The notes beneath the pieces are model-generated. The model saw only the letters and a list, made by a program, of their open reading frames with translations. It had not been told where the DNA came from and made no database searches. From positions 3,994,501 to 4,058,500 of the forward strand of contig NZ_CP060784.1 of assembly GCF_014489555.1 (NCBI RefSeq): 64,000 nt of DNA, read 5' to 3'. Made by a program: the position numbers and the translations under genes. Shown in pieces: positions 44,554 through 52,400 of the stretch; the first letter of the stretch is position 1, and the number at the start of each line of letters is the position of its first letter. The stretch is from Hymenobacter qilianensis. GTDB taxonomy: Bacteria > Bacteroidota > Bacteroidia > Cytophagales > Hymenobacteraceae.

Positions 44554-46493
44554 ATGGACGCCACAAAATCGCACTCGCACACCGCCGTTTCTACCGGCGG
44601 GTTGCTTATCGCGCTTGGTATAATCTACGGCGACATTGGCACGTCGCCGCTTTATGTAATGAAGGCCATTGTGCCGGGTAATATTGATCCGCGCCTTGTG
44701 TACGGCGGCATTTCCTGCGTCTTCTGGACCCTGACCCTCCAAACCTCCATCAAGTATGTATTGCTCACCCTCAACGCCGACAACAACGGTGAGGGGGCAT
44801 TTTTTCGCTCTTCGCGCTGGTGCGGCGGCGGGCAGCCTGGCTTACCATACCCGCTATTATTGGCGGTGCTGCCCTACTCGCCGATGGCATTATTACGCCC
44901 CCTATCTCCGTCTCGTCGGCCATTGAAGGACTGGAAGCCGTGTACCCGGGTATCCCGACGGTACCCATCGTCATTGCGATTCTGGCGGCTTTGTTTTTAA
45001 TGCAAAGCTTTGGTACTCAAATAGTAGGAAAAGCATTCGGGCCCATTATGCTGATCTGGTTCAGCATGCTGGCCACCCTGGGTATCGTCTGGATTTCGCA
45101 GCATCCTGGCATTCTGCGTGCGGCCAACCCTGCGTATGCCTACGATTTGTTGGTGCGCTTTCCCGGCGGATTCTGGCTGCTGGGGGCCGTTTTTCTGTGT
45201 ACCACTGGTGCCGAAGCGCTGTATTCCGACCTTGGGCACTGCGGCAAAGGCAACATCCGCATCAGCTGGATTTTTGTAAAAGCCTGCCTATTACTCAATT
45301 ACTTTGGGCAAGGCGCCTGGCTGATTGAGCATCAGGGCCAGCAGCTCAGTGGCCGCAACCCATTTTATGAGCTAATGCCCGAGTGGTTTTTGCTCATTGG
45401 TATTGGTATCGCTACGATGGCGGCCATCATTGCTTCTCAAGCTCTTATCACGGGTTCATTCACGCTGGTTGCCGAGGCTATTCGCCTGAATATGTGGCCC
45501 AAAGTGAAGCTTAACTATCCAACTGATCTAAAAGGCCAGCTTTATGTGCCCAGCATGAACCGGCTGTTGCTGCTGGGCTGCATTGGGGTCGTATTGTACT
45601 TCCGGCGGTCCGAAAACATGGAAGCGGCCTACGGGCTGGCCATCACGCTCACCATGCTCATGACCACCACACTGCTGGTGGTGTGGCTGCGCTCGCGCCG
45701 GGTGGCCATGCCTATCGTGGTGCTGTTTGCGGTAGTGTACGGCCTGATTGAAGGAGCCTTTCTGATTGCCAACCTCATCAAGTTTCCGCACGGCGGCTGG
45801 GTGTCGCTGGCTATCGGGCTGGCGCTGATTGGGGTGATGTACGTGTGGCTGCGGGCCTATTATATCAAGCGTCGCCTCACGGAGTTTGTGAAAATAGAGC
45901 CTTATATGCAGTCGTTGAAGGACCTCAGCGACGACGATTCAATTCCCAAATACTCGACGCACCTGGTGTTCATGACTTCGGCCGAGCGCGCTACCGAAAT
46001 CGAGTCCAAAATCATTTACTCCATCTTTCAGAAGCGGCCCAAACGAGCTGATATCTACTGGTTTGTGCACGTAGACACCACCGACGAGCCGTATACCATG
46101 CAATACAAAGTGGTAGAGCTCGCGCCCGATGATGCCTTCCGCATCACGTTCCGCTTAGGGTTTCGGGTGGAGCAACGAATCAACCTTTATTTCCGCCAGG
46201 TGATTGAGGAATTGGTACGCAATAAGGAAGTGGACATTACGTCCCGCTACGAATCCTTGAGCAAGCAGCACGTGACCGGCGACTTCCGGTTTATTGTGCT
46301 GGAAAAGTACCTGTCAGTCGAGAATGATTTCCCGCTGATGGAGAAACTAGTGATGCAGACCTATTTCTATATCAAGCAGTTTATTGCTTCCGAAGAGAAG
46401 TATTTCGGGTTGGAAACCAGCTCCGTTAAAGTAGAGAAAGTACCTCTGGTTATAGCGCCCGTTCGCAAGGTAGAGCTAGAGCGCATCCGTTAA
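44554..46493 (+). CDS. kup: Kup-family potassium uptake protein, frameshifted as read
   Basis: About 646 residues if repaired. It begins with the Kup signature GLLIALGIIYGDIGTSPLYV and continues IKYVLLTLNADNNGEG, then breaks. The G5 run at 44793-44797 needs a sixth G to read GEGGIFSLFALVRRRAAWLT and continue to ADGIITPPISVSSAIEGLEA, all typical of the Kup membrane domain (12 helices). The C-terminal cytoplasmic part runs from IKRRLTEFVKIEPYMQSL to the end. Kup is a K+/H+ symporter. The overlap of the two frames is short and the join falls in a conserved loop, so a run-length error is likely. Confidence 0.88.
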
Positions 46494-46506
46494 CTATACG
46501 ATTGAG

Positions 46507-46580
46507 TTGGTACTACTCAAGTAAACAACGACGAGACGCAAAATCTTGCGTCTCGTCGTTGTTTACTTGAGTAGTACCAA
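46507..46580. repeat. Perfect palindrome, 35-bp arms, 4-base loop
   Basis: TTGGTACTACTCAAGTAAAC...GAGACGCAA (46507-46541), loop AATC, and the exact complement (46546-46580). No mismatch in 35 pairs. Confidence 0.85.
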
Positions 46581-46597
46581 GCCTGGCGTCAATCGTT

Positions 46598-46626
46598 CAA
46601 CGACGAGACGCAAAATCTTGCGTCTC
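46598..46626. repeat. Second copy of the palindrome core
   Basis: CAACGACGAGACGCAAAATC...TTGCGTCTC repeats the centre of the 46507-46580 palindrome (same loop AATC) 18 bases downstream of it, with shorter arms. Confidence 0.75.
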
Positions 46627-46663
46627 TCCCTCGTTCTCACAGCTGTAACACAGGCAGCTTGCC

Positions 46664-46740
46664 TTACATTATTCGTAAGGCACAAAAAAGCCCCCCAGAG
46701 ATTGTTTGGGGGGCTTTTTTGTGCCTTACGAATAATGTAA
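46664..46740. terminator. Bidirectional terminator with 34-bp perfect arms
   Basis: TTACATTATTCGTAAGGCAC plus AAAAAAGCCCCCCA (46664-46697), loop GAGATTGTT, and the exact complement (46707-46740). It ends kup (+) and the M61 peptidase gene (-, stop at 46743). Confidence 0.92.
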
Positions 46741-46742
46741 TA

Positions 46743-48551
46743 CTACTGGGCTGTGCGCAACCATTTGGCCAGCACTGCCTGCTGCTCCGCGCTCGGAGTT
46801 GGCAGCTTCTCCACGCGGTAGCGGCGACCAGTTGAGGCCAGAAGCGGGAAGGTAAGCTCCTTCATCTGGCCGTCGCGGGCTACCAGCAGCTTCACTTCGG
46901 TGCCAGCGGCTCGGCCGGTCAGGGCTTTGTTGGGGTCGTCGGAAAGACGGTTACCATCGAGGGCCAGGATTTCGTCGTTTACATTCAGGCCACCTTGCCA
47001 GGCGCTGCCATCGCGTAGCACGCTGGTCACGGTCAGTTTGCCCCCCGCGGTGCTCACATTGGCTCCCAGAGCGCCCGTGGTGGCCGCGGGCTCCGTGGCC
47101 AGCGTCAGGCCAGCGTAGCCGAGGGCCGTGGCGTAGTCGAGGGTTTGAGTATCGTACACACGAGTGCGGAAAAATTCATCGTACCGGCGACCGGCCACTT
47201 TCTCCACGGCGTCCTGAAACTCATCATCGGTGAAGCCGCGGCGCTGCTGCTCGTAGTAGCGCTGGTACAGATAGCGCATCACGTCGTCGAGGCTTTTCTG
47301 GCCCTTGGTTTCGTTGATGATCATCAGGTCAAGCACCGTGCAAATCAGCTCGCCTTTGTCGTAGTAGCTGATGGTGGAGTTGGCGGAGTTTTCGTTGGGG
47401 CGGTAGCCTTTAATCCAGGCATCAAAGCTCGATTCGCTGGCTGATTGGAGCTTATTGCCCGGCTGGTTTTCTACGCGCGTGATGCCGTTGCTCAGGCTCG
47501 CCAGATAGTCATTGGGAGTCACGAAGCCGGCCCGCTGCACGATGATGTCGCCGAAGTAGCTGGTGCCGCCTTCGCTCAGCCAGAGCATGCGCGTGTAGTT
47601 CTCGTGGTCGTAATCGAACGGTCCCAGCGCCACGGGCCGGATGCGCTTGACATTCCAGAGGTGAAAATATTCGTGGCCAACCAGCCCCAGAAAGCCTTTG
47701 TAGCCAGCATCGGTGCTATAGGCATTGCGCGAAACGGATAAGGTAGTCGAGAACAGGTGCTCCAGGCCACCGGTACCGCGCTCAATGTTGTGGATGATGA
47801 ATACGTAGCGGTCCAGCGGGTTTTTGCCTACTACCCGATGTGCTTCCTCGCACACCCGCTTCATATCGGCCAGCAGTTTGGCCTCGTCGTAGCGCGCATT
47901 GCCAAACATGGCAATTGTATGGGGCGTGCCGTTGGCTTCAAACGACAATACTTTATGGGTCCCTATCTCGATGGGTGAGTCAGCCAGCTCGTCGTAGTTG
48001 CTGGAGCTAAAGATGAAGGGCGCACCGCCAGCCACTGGCTTCAGGCTGGTTGTCACCTGGTTCCAGCCAGGGGCGGGCTGCACGGTGATAGTGCTTGCCA
48101 GGGCCTTGCCTTCGGCCGGATACATGAACACGCTGGTGCCATTGAGGTAGCCGTGGGCGGCGTCCAGAAAGCTGGTGCGCACGCTCAACTCGTAGGCATA
48201 CACGCGATAGCGAACGGTAAAGTCCTTGGTGCGCGGATGATACACGCGCCACGTGTTTTTATCGATTTTCTCAGCACGCAGCTTATTTGAGCCGGCCGTG
48301 GCCTCAAAGCCTTCCACGTGCTTGGCAAACTCGCGCACTAAGTAAGAGCCGGGCGCCCACACGGGCATTTTGACATCGGTGAACTGTTTACCAAAGCCAC
48401 CCAGCGCCATTTCTACTTCATAAAAATGGGTTTGCGGAGCTGGCATAGCCAAGGTGTAGCGCAGCGTAGGCGCCGCCAGAACCGCGCTGAATTGACAAAA
48501 AAACAGTAGCAGTGCTGCGACCAGCACCAAACGAAAGCGAAAATGAGGCAT
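46743..48551 (-). CDS. M61 family metallopeptidase with PDZ domain
   Basis: A 602-residue exported peptidase. From ATG 48551: signal MPHFRFRLVLVAALLLFFCQ-FSAVLA, an N-terminal beta domain (YEVEMALGGFGKQF, MPVWAPGSYLVREFAKHVEG), the catalytic domain with GGLEHLFSTTLSVS and the zinc motif VGHEYFHLWNVKRIRPVALG (His293, Glu294, His297), LWLSEGGTSYFGDIIV (third zinc Glu), and a C-terminal PDZ domain (TSVLRDGSAWQGGLNVNDEI). It is related to glycyl aminopeptidases. An extension to 48662 is open but would bury the signal peptide. Divergent from the C40 peptidase gene. Confidence 0.92.
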   Translation of the reverse strand: MPHFRFRLVLVAALLLFFCQFSAVLAAPTLRYTLAMPAPQTHFYEVEMALGGFGKQFTDVKMPVWAPGSYLVREFAKHVEGFEATAGSNKLRAEKIDKNTWRVYHPRTKDFTVRYRVYAYELSVRTSFLDAAHGYLNGTSVFMYPAEGKALASTITVQPAPGWNQVTTSLKPVAGGAPFIFSSSNYDELADSPIEIGTHKVLSFEANGTPHTIAMFGNARYDEAKLLADMKRVCEEAHRVVGKNPLDRYVFIIHNIERGTGGLEHLFSTTLSVSRNAYSTDAGYKGFLGLVGHEYFHLWNVKRIRPVALGPFDYDHENYTRMLWLSEGGTSYFGDIIVQRAGFVTPNDYLASLSNGITRVENQPGNKLQSASESSFDAWIKGYRPNENSANSTISYYDKGELICTVLDLMIINETKGQKSLDDVMRYLYQRYYEQQRRGFTDDEFQDAVEKVAGRRYDEFFRTRVYDTQTLDYATALGYAGLTLATEPAATTGALGANVSTAGGKLTVTSVLRDGSAWQGGLNVNDEILALDGNRLSDDPNKALTGRAAGTEVKLLVARDGQMKELTFPLLASTGRRYRVEKLPTPSAEQQAVLAKWLRTAQ

Positions 48552-48754
48552 GAAGTAAAGGGGTGTGAGTGAAGGAAGCAGTAGTTGGAGGGCTAGACTC
48601 AGGAATACCTCCAAGGTTGCAAAGTAACGCTGAAATTTGCCCCCCAGCTTACCCTTTAGCACACGGCCATGCTCAGCTCACCGGAACCCACACCCAACCT
48701 GCGCCGTTAAGGCGCACAGGAGGGCCGTTCACCCCACGGCTCGTCTTATCTACT

Positions 48755-49336
48755 ATGCGCTACGTCTGGATCACCTTTATCGGCTTAGCTGTGCTGATGC
48801 TCAGCTTGTTGGTTTGGCAGCGCCAGCCTTCAGAAGCTCCTGTTGAGGCAGCTTCGGTTGCTGCGCCCACTTCGCCAGTTTCTCAAACTCGGGCCCGCGC
48901 CGCCGTGTGGGTCAGCAATAAGCCCGTGCCACGCGCCGATAGTGTGGTGCGCTTTGCCATGGAGCAGTTGGGCACTCCCTACGTGTATGCAGGCGCCACC
49001 CCTACCAGCGGCTTCGACTGCTCGGGCTTTGTGATGTACGTGTACGGCCGCTTTGGCATTGATGTGCCCCACTCTACAGCCATGCTCATCAATACCGGCC
49101 GCCCCATTCCGCGCAGTCAGGCGCGCCCCGGCGACCTGGTGATATTTACGGGCACCGCAGAGACCTCTACCGAGCCCGGCCACGCTGGCATTATCATCTC
49201 AAAGGCCGGCGAGCCCATCCGCTTCATTCACTCGTCCTCGGCCCGCCGCGAGTCGGGCGTGAAAATAAGCGCGGTGGATAATACTGGCTATGAGCGCCGC
49301 TTTATGGGCGTGCGCCGCGTGCTCGATGCTGAATAA
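48755..49336 (+). CDS. C40 family (NlpC/P60) peptidase
   Basis: A 193-residue protein with an N-terminal membrane anchor (MRYVWITFIGLAVLMLSLLV), a Pro/Ala/Ser spacer, and an NlpC/P60 domain: SVVRFAMEQLGTPYVYAGAT, the catalytic Cys in GFDCSGFVMYVYGRFGIDVP (Cys about 89), ARPGDLVIFTG, GHAGIIISK (His about 143) and FIHSSSARR. It probably cleaves peptidoglycan stem peptides at the outer face of the inner membrane. The ATG at 48755 is preferred over upstream codons because it starts the hydrophobic anchor. Promoter region is shared with the divergent M61 gene and holds a GCCCCCCAG motif (48639-48644). Confidence 0.9.
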   Translation: MRYVWITFIGLAVLMLSLLVWQRQPSEAPVEAASVAAPTSPVSQTRARAAVWVSNKPVPRADSVVRFAMEQLGTPYVYAGATPTSGFDCSGFVMYVYGRFGIDVPHSTAMLINTGRPIPRSQARPGDLVIFTGTAETSTEPGHAGIIISKAGEPIRFIHSSSARRESGVKISAVDNTGYERRFMGVRRVLDAE

Positions 49337-49360
49337 ACTATTTCTTATTCAATACAAAGC

Positions 49361-49396
49361 AAAAAAGCCCCCAGACCAAGTCTGGGGGGCTTTTTT
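49361..49396 (+). terminator. Rho-independent terminator
   Basis: AAAAAAGCCCCCAGAC - CAA - GTCTGGGGGGCTTTTTT; arms match except C5 versus G6. Confidence 0.9.
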
Positions 49397-49440
49397 GTAA
49401 AAGGAACTCATCAACACAATGCACAGTATTGAACCATACT

Positions 49441-49760
49441 AAAAAAACGATGCCCAGCCGCCTGTGCAGAACCTATTGAAAGGCTGCTGGGCGAACCGGG
49501 CATCTAATCCTTCAAATCTTACCAAGCGACGAGTCTGGGGTTCAGCCCCGTCATCCTTTGTGTAAGACCTTGCCAGAATGCGGGAAAAAGCCCTGTTGGG
49601 GCATAATTCCGCGCGAAAGCTGTTGTTAAGCGCGTCCGGCGGTGAAGCAGACTACATTCGACAGGCTTGGCAGGATTTGGTTGGGACTACTAGACATTTT
49701 GTACCTCCTTTCTTTAGATCCAACATTCCTCATTCGCGTTTCCCAGCACCTTAGGGACCC
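49441..49760 (-). ncRNA. Candidate structured minus-strand RNA with a terminator and a leader ORF
   Basis: In a 708-base gap (49337-50044) the minus strand has a run of paired stems: GGGGCTGAACCCC (about 49539-49551), TGCCCCAACAGGGCT (about 49590-49604), and a large hairpin with arms GCCCAGC/GCTGGGC (49452-49492) that ends in seven U residues (49441-49447). Upstream lies a strong Shine-Dalgarno AAAGGAGGT (49703-49711), rare in this phylum. No RNase P, tmRNA, SRP or 6S signature fits on either strand. The 5' end is my guess; the promoter is not clear. Confidence 0.3.
49626..49697 (-). CDS. Possible 23-codon leader ORF with a strong Shine-Dalgarno
   Basis: ATG 49697-49695 follows AAAGGAGGTACAAA. 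The peptide is MSSSPNQILPSLSNVVCFTA-GRA, stop TAA at 49628-49626. After one skipped base a +1 frame stays open for 61 codons up to 49439, so a frameshifted longer product is formally possible. No homology recognised. Confidence 0.25.
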   Translation of the reverse strand: MSSSPNQILPSLSNVVCFTAGRA

Positions 49761-50044
49761 TTGATAGAGGCCGTAGCACTCACTACTGATCGGTAAAGTT
49801 AAAAGGACCCCGGATGGTTCAAAATAAAAAACCCTTTTTTTAGCTCAGTGGCTAATATTTTTGGTCAGATAGCTGAGGATCAAGCAGTTTTTCATTGAAT
49901 AAAATTCAGGCTTTGCACCTGGGGTAGCCGAAAACGGGGCTGGCCTCAAACTTGCAAAGCCCAGCATTAGCAGAACCTCTTGGGTGATTACCATAATTCA
50001 GGAGTTTTCTTCTATCTTTTCCCACAAATCCTACCCTTTACCTC

Positions 50045-50488
50045 ATGAAAAAAACCTTGTTCCTCTGTCTAACCCTACTGTTGGGTTACTCTGGATTGGC
50101 TTCGGCCCAGTCACTTTCGCCCTTGGGCACGTGGACCAACTCTGAAAAGAAGGCCACGTTTGAAATCTATAAATGCAACGGCGACAAACTCTGCGGCAAA
50201 ATTGTGTCGCTAACGGTACCCAACGATCCGGCCACGGGCAAGCCCAAAACCGACTCGATGAACCCCGATCCGAAGCTGCGCTCCAAGCCGCGTCTGGGCC
50301 TCGTGTTCATGCAGGGCTTCGAGTACGACGAAGGCAACAAGTGGGACGATGGCAAGATCTATGACCCCGAGACGGGCAAAACCTACTCTTGCTACATGAA
50401 GATGGAAAACGCCAACACCATGGAGGTGAAAGGCTACATCGGCTTCTCCATGATTGGCCGCTCCCAGACCTGGACCCGCGTAAAATAA
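50045..50488 (+). CDS. DUF2147 family secreted protein, copy 1
   Basis: A 147-residue exported protein: signal MKKTLFLCLTLLLGYSGLAS-AQS, then the DUF2147 core SPLGTWTNSEKKATFEIYKC, NGDKLCGKIVSLTVPNDPAT, FEYDEGNKWDDGKIYDPETG, KTYSCYMKMENANTMEVKGY and IGFSMIGRSQTWTRVK. Three Cys are conserved between this and the next gene. The function of DUF2147 is unknown; its small beta-barrel resembles lipocalins. It is complete and followed by a terminator, and has a close relative (copy 2) immediately downstream. Confidence 0.9.
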   Translation: MKKTLFLCLTLLLGYSGLASAQSLSPLGTWTNSEKKATFEIYKCNGDKLCGKIVSLTVPNDPATGKPKTDSMNPDPKLRSKPRLGLVFMQGFEYDEGNKWDDGKIYDPETGKTYSCYMKMENANTMEVKGYIGFSMIGRSQTWTRVK

Positions 50489-50511
50489 ACTGCACCTGCT
50501 CCTGGCACGTA

Positions 50512-50547
50512 AAAGCGACGCCCCCAACCGGGGCGTCGCTCTTTTTT
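50512..50547 (+). terminator. Rho-independent terminator
   Basis: AGCGACGCCCC - CAACC - GGGGCGTCGCT followed by CTTTTTT. Confidence 0.9.
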
Positions 50548-50581
50548 GTACCTTAGAGCTTCCTGAACGTAGGTTTGACAT

Positions 50582-51114
50582 GTGCGGCGGGTTCTTCTTC
50601 TCAACTTCTTTTTCTTGAAACACCTTTTCCTTACGCTGTTGCTGTGCCTAGCAACCATAGGGGCGCAGCCGCCCAAACCCATTCCCCGCTGGGCGTGTGG
50701 AAGGATGATGCGGGCGAAACCCACGTCGAGATTTATCGGTGCGGCAACTCAAAGCAGCTGTGTGGGCGGCTGGTGTGGCTAAGCGAGCCGCTGGATTCGA
50801 CGACTAATTTGCCCAAAACCGACCGTCGCAACCCCGAGCTAGAAAAGCGCAATCAGCCCCTGCTCAATCTTGTGGTCATACAAAATCTTAGCTATGACCC
50901 CGATGATGACCGCTGGGAAGACGGCCGGATTTATGACCCCATGAATGGGCGCACCTATTCCTGCTACCTCAGCATGGTCAGCAAAGACCGCATGGAGGTG
51001 AAGGGCTACATCGGCTTCTCCTTAATTGGGCGCTCTCATTATTGGTCGCGGGTGAAGCCGCAGGTCATGGGGCTAAATAAGCGAGCAGCTTCCGCGGAGC
51101 CATACGGCCTTTAA
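50582..51114 (+). CDS. DUF2147 family secreted protein, copy 2, frameshifted as read
   Basis: About 177 residues if repaired. A GTG at 50582 begins a signal peptide (LKHLFLTLLLCLATIG), but the mature DUF2147 core is in another frame: SPLGVWKDDAGETHVEIYRC, NLSYDPDDDRWEDGRIYDPM and MEVKGYIGFSLIGRSHYWSR. Adding one G to the G4 run at 50660-50663 gives ATIGGAAAQTHSPLGVW, a normal signal cleavage site. The core shares most motif residues with copy 1 (50045-50488), so the pair is a tandem duplication. A TTG at 50614 inside the leader is an alternative start. TACCTTAG about 30 bases upstream is promoter-like. Confidence 0.78.
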
Positions 51115-51584
51115 TACACCGCCTGAACCTGGTACGATTTGCCGCGGAAGGTGAAAGCGTCGCCGGGCCGGGCAGACGTCATAGCCTGATAAATGGGCGA
51201 AAAGGCGGAAATAACGCAATATGGCTGCCCCTCGACTTTGATTTCGCCTAGGCTCAGCGCGATAAAGAAGGTCTGGCTATCGGTGACTACGACGGAGCCC
51301 AGGCTGGGCTTATCCGTGGAAGGACGCACATCCGAAACGCGCTGTAGCACTTGTAAGCCCGTAAGGGCTTCATCCAGCTGACGAGCGAACAGGTCGCGCT
51401 GAATATGGCAGGCTTCCCGAAACGACTCAAACTTATCTTCGATTGCGCCCTGGGTTTCGTGGGCGCTTTCTTCTACCAGCAGCATGGCTTTGCGGGCTGT
51501 ATCCGCTTTTTGCTGTTGGGCCCGCCGGCATTCGGCCAATAGCTGCTGACGCAGCGCAGTGCGTTGTTTGGCAGTCATTTGCAT
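51111..51584 (-). CDS. GreA/GreB C-terminal-like protein with coiled-coil N-terminus
   Basis: A 157-residue soluble protein. The N-terminal half is a helix rich in Gln, Arg and Glu (KQRTALRQQLLAECRRAQQQ to DLFARQLDEALTGLQ), a likely coiled coil. The C-terminal half, VVVTDSQTFFIALSLGEIKV, YCVISAFSPIYQAMTSARPG and DAFTFRGKSYQVQAVY, has the order of the Gre-factor C-terminal domain (ISxxSPIxxA...GD). Such proteins may act on RNA polymerase secondary channels; the acidic tip residues of GreA are not obvious. It ends four bases inside the DUF2147 gene on the other strand. Confidence 0.65.
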   Translation of the reverse strand: MQMTAKQRTALRQQLLAECRRAQQQKADTARKAMLLVEESAHETQGAIEDKFESFREACHIQRDLFARQLDEALTGLQVLQRVSDVRPSTDKPSLGSVVVTDSQTFFIALSLGEIKVEGQPYCVISAFSPIYQAMTSARPGDAFTFRGKSYQVQAVY

Positions 51585-51701
51585 AGAATAGCTTAGAGAT
51601 AAAGAGGTAAAAGATGCCTGTTTTGAGCTGTGCGTTGCACCGCGCCGAGAAAACTATTTCAGACGGGTAATGTTGCTCCCTATAATCCCTCGCTATCGCT
51701 C

Positions 51702-52336
51702 TTGTTTACTTTTTTAAAACAGCTTTTAAGTCAACGCTCGGCTCCCAACCGGACCGACTGGCAGCCGGCCGTGCGCACGCCGGCTCAGGTGAAACGGCAC
51801 GAGCAGTGGCTCGCCGACCGCGTTTACCTGAACTGGGCTGGTCCGTACTTTAAAGCGTATCACTTTCGTAAAGCCGGAGTAGGCAGCAGCCAGGGTCTGC
51901 GGGTGCAGCTGATCACTGACTGCGGCCGACAGGGGGCCATTTTCTTCTTCGACCCCAGCATCGGGCCGGGTAACTTCCGCCATTTCTTCGACTTCACCTG
52001 CGAACGGGTGCTGGAGCTCGGCTACAACCTCTCGACCTCCGACCAACGCAAGTTGGTGCACCCCAGCTACACCGAAACGATTGACAAGCATTTTCTGAAG
52101 CCTCAGCCTAAAGACTGCTCGGAAACCGGCCGGTGCAACCAGCGCTACGGCAGCATTACCATCGATCTGATCAGTATTAATGAGCAGCCGGGGTTCATCC
52201 GGTTTTTTGCCAATCCCTACCACGACGACATTTTCACCCCGGCGCACTCCTTCGATGAGCTGATAGCGGCCGTCTACCAGCTGCCCCCGCCGATGAGCAG
52301 GTGCAAGCCCGCATTGCGGAATACGCCCGTGAATAG
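51702..52336 (+). CDS. Hypothetical protein, frameshifted near its 3' end as read
   Basis: About 211 residues. The start is uncertain (TTG at 51702 or GTG at 51630). The protein has WLADRVYLNWAGPYFKAYHF, SSQGLRVQLITDCGRQGAIF, FFDPSIGPGNFRHFFDFTCE, LGYNLSTSDQRKLVHPSYTE and IRFFANPYHDDIFTPAHSFD, soluble, with one Cys cluster (KDCSETGRCNQRYG). I do not recognise the family. At the C5 run 52284-52288 the frame as read passes through the terminator; with a sixth C it reads YQLPPADEQVQARIAEYARE and stops at 52334-52336, just before the hairpin, which is the expected place. Confidence 0.6.
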
Positions 52337-52384
52337 GCAACAAAAAAGCCCCCCAGCGTGTGCCTGGGGGGCTTTTTTGTTGCC
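52336..52384. terminator. Bidirectional terminator
   Basis: GGCAACAAAAAAGCCCCCCAG - loop - CTGGGGGGCTTTTTTGTTGCC between convergent genes. Confidence 0.92.
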
Positions 52385-52400
52385 TGTTCGATGTTTATAG

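Noticed and set aside
49701..49713. ACCTCCTTTCT resembling the 3' end of 16S rRNA
   Set aside because: None of the conserved 16S helices upstream is present, so it is not an rRNA fragment; it is better read as a Shine-Dalgarno on the minus strand.
49849..49900. TAGCTCAGTGGC resembling a tRNA D-arm
   Set aside because: No acceptor stem, anticodon arm or T-arm (GTTCAANNC) can be placed around it.
49337..50044. RNase P RNA, tmRNA, SRP RNA or 6S RNA in the large gap
   Set aside because: I looked for the conserved RNase P GAGGAAAGTCC, a tmRNA tag and CCA end, and the SRP GGAAG/AGCA loop on both strands and found none.
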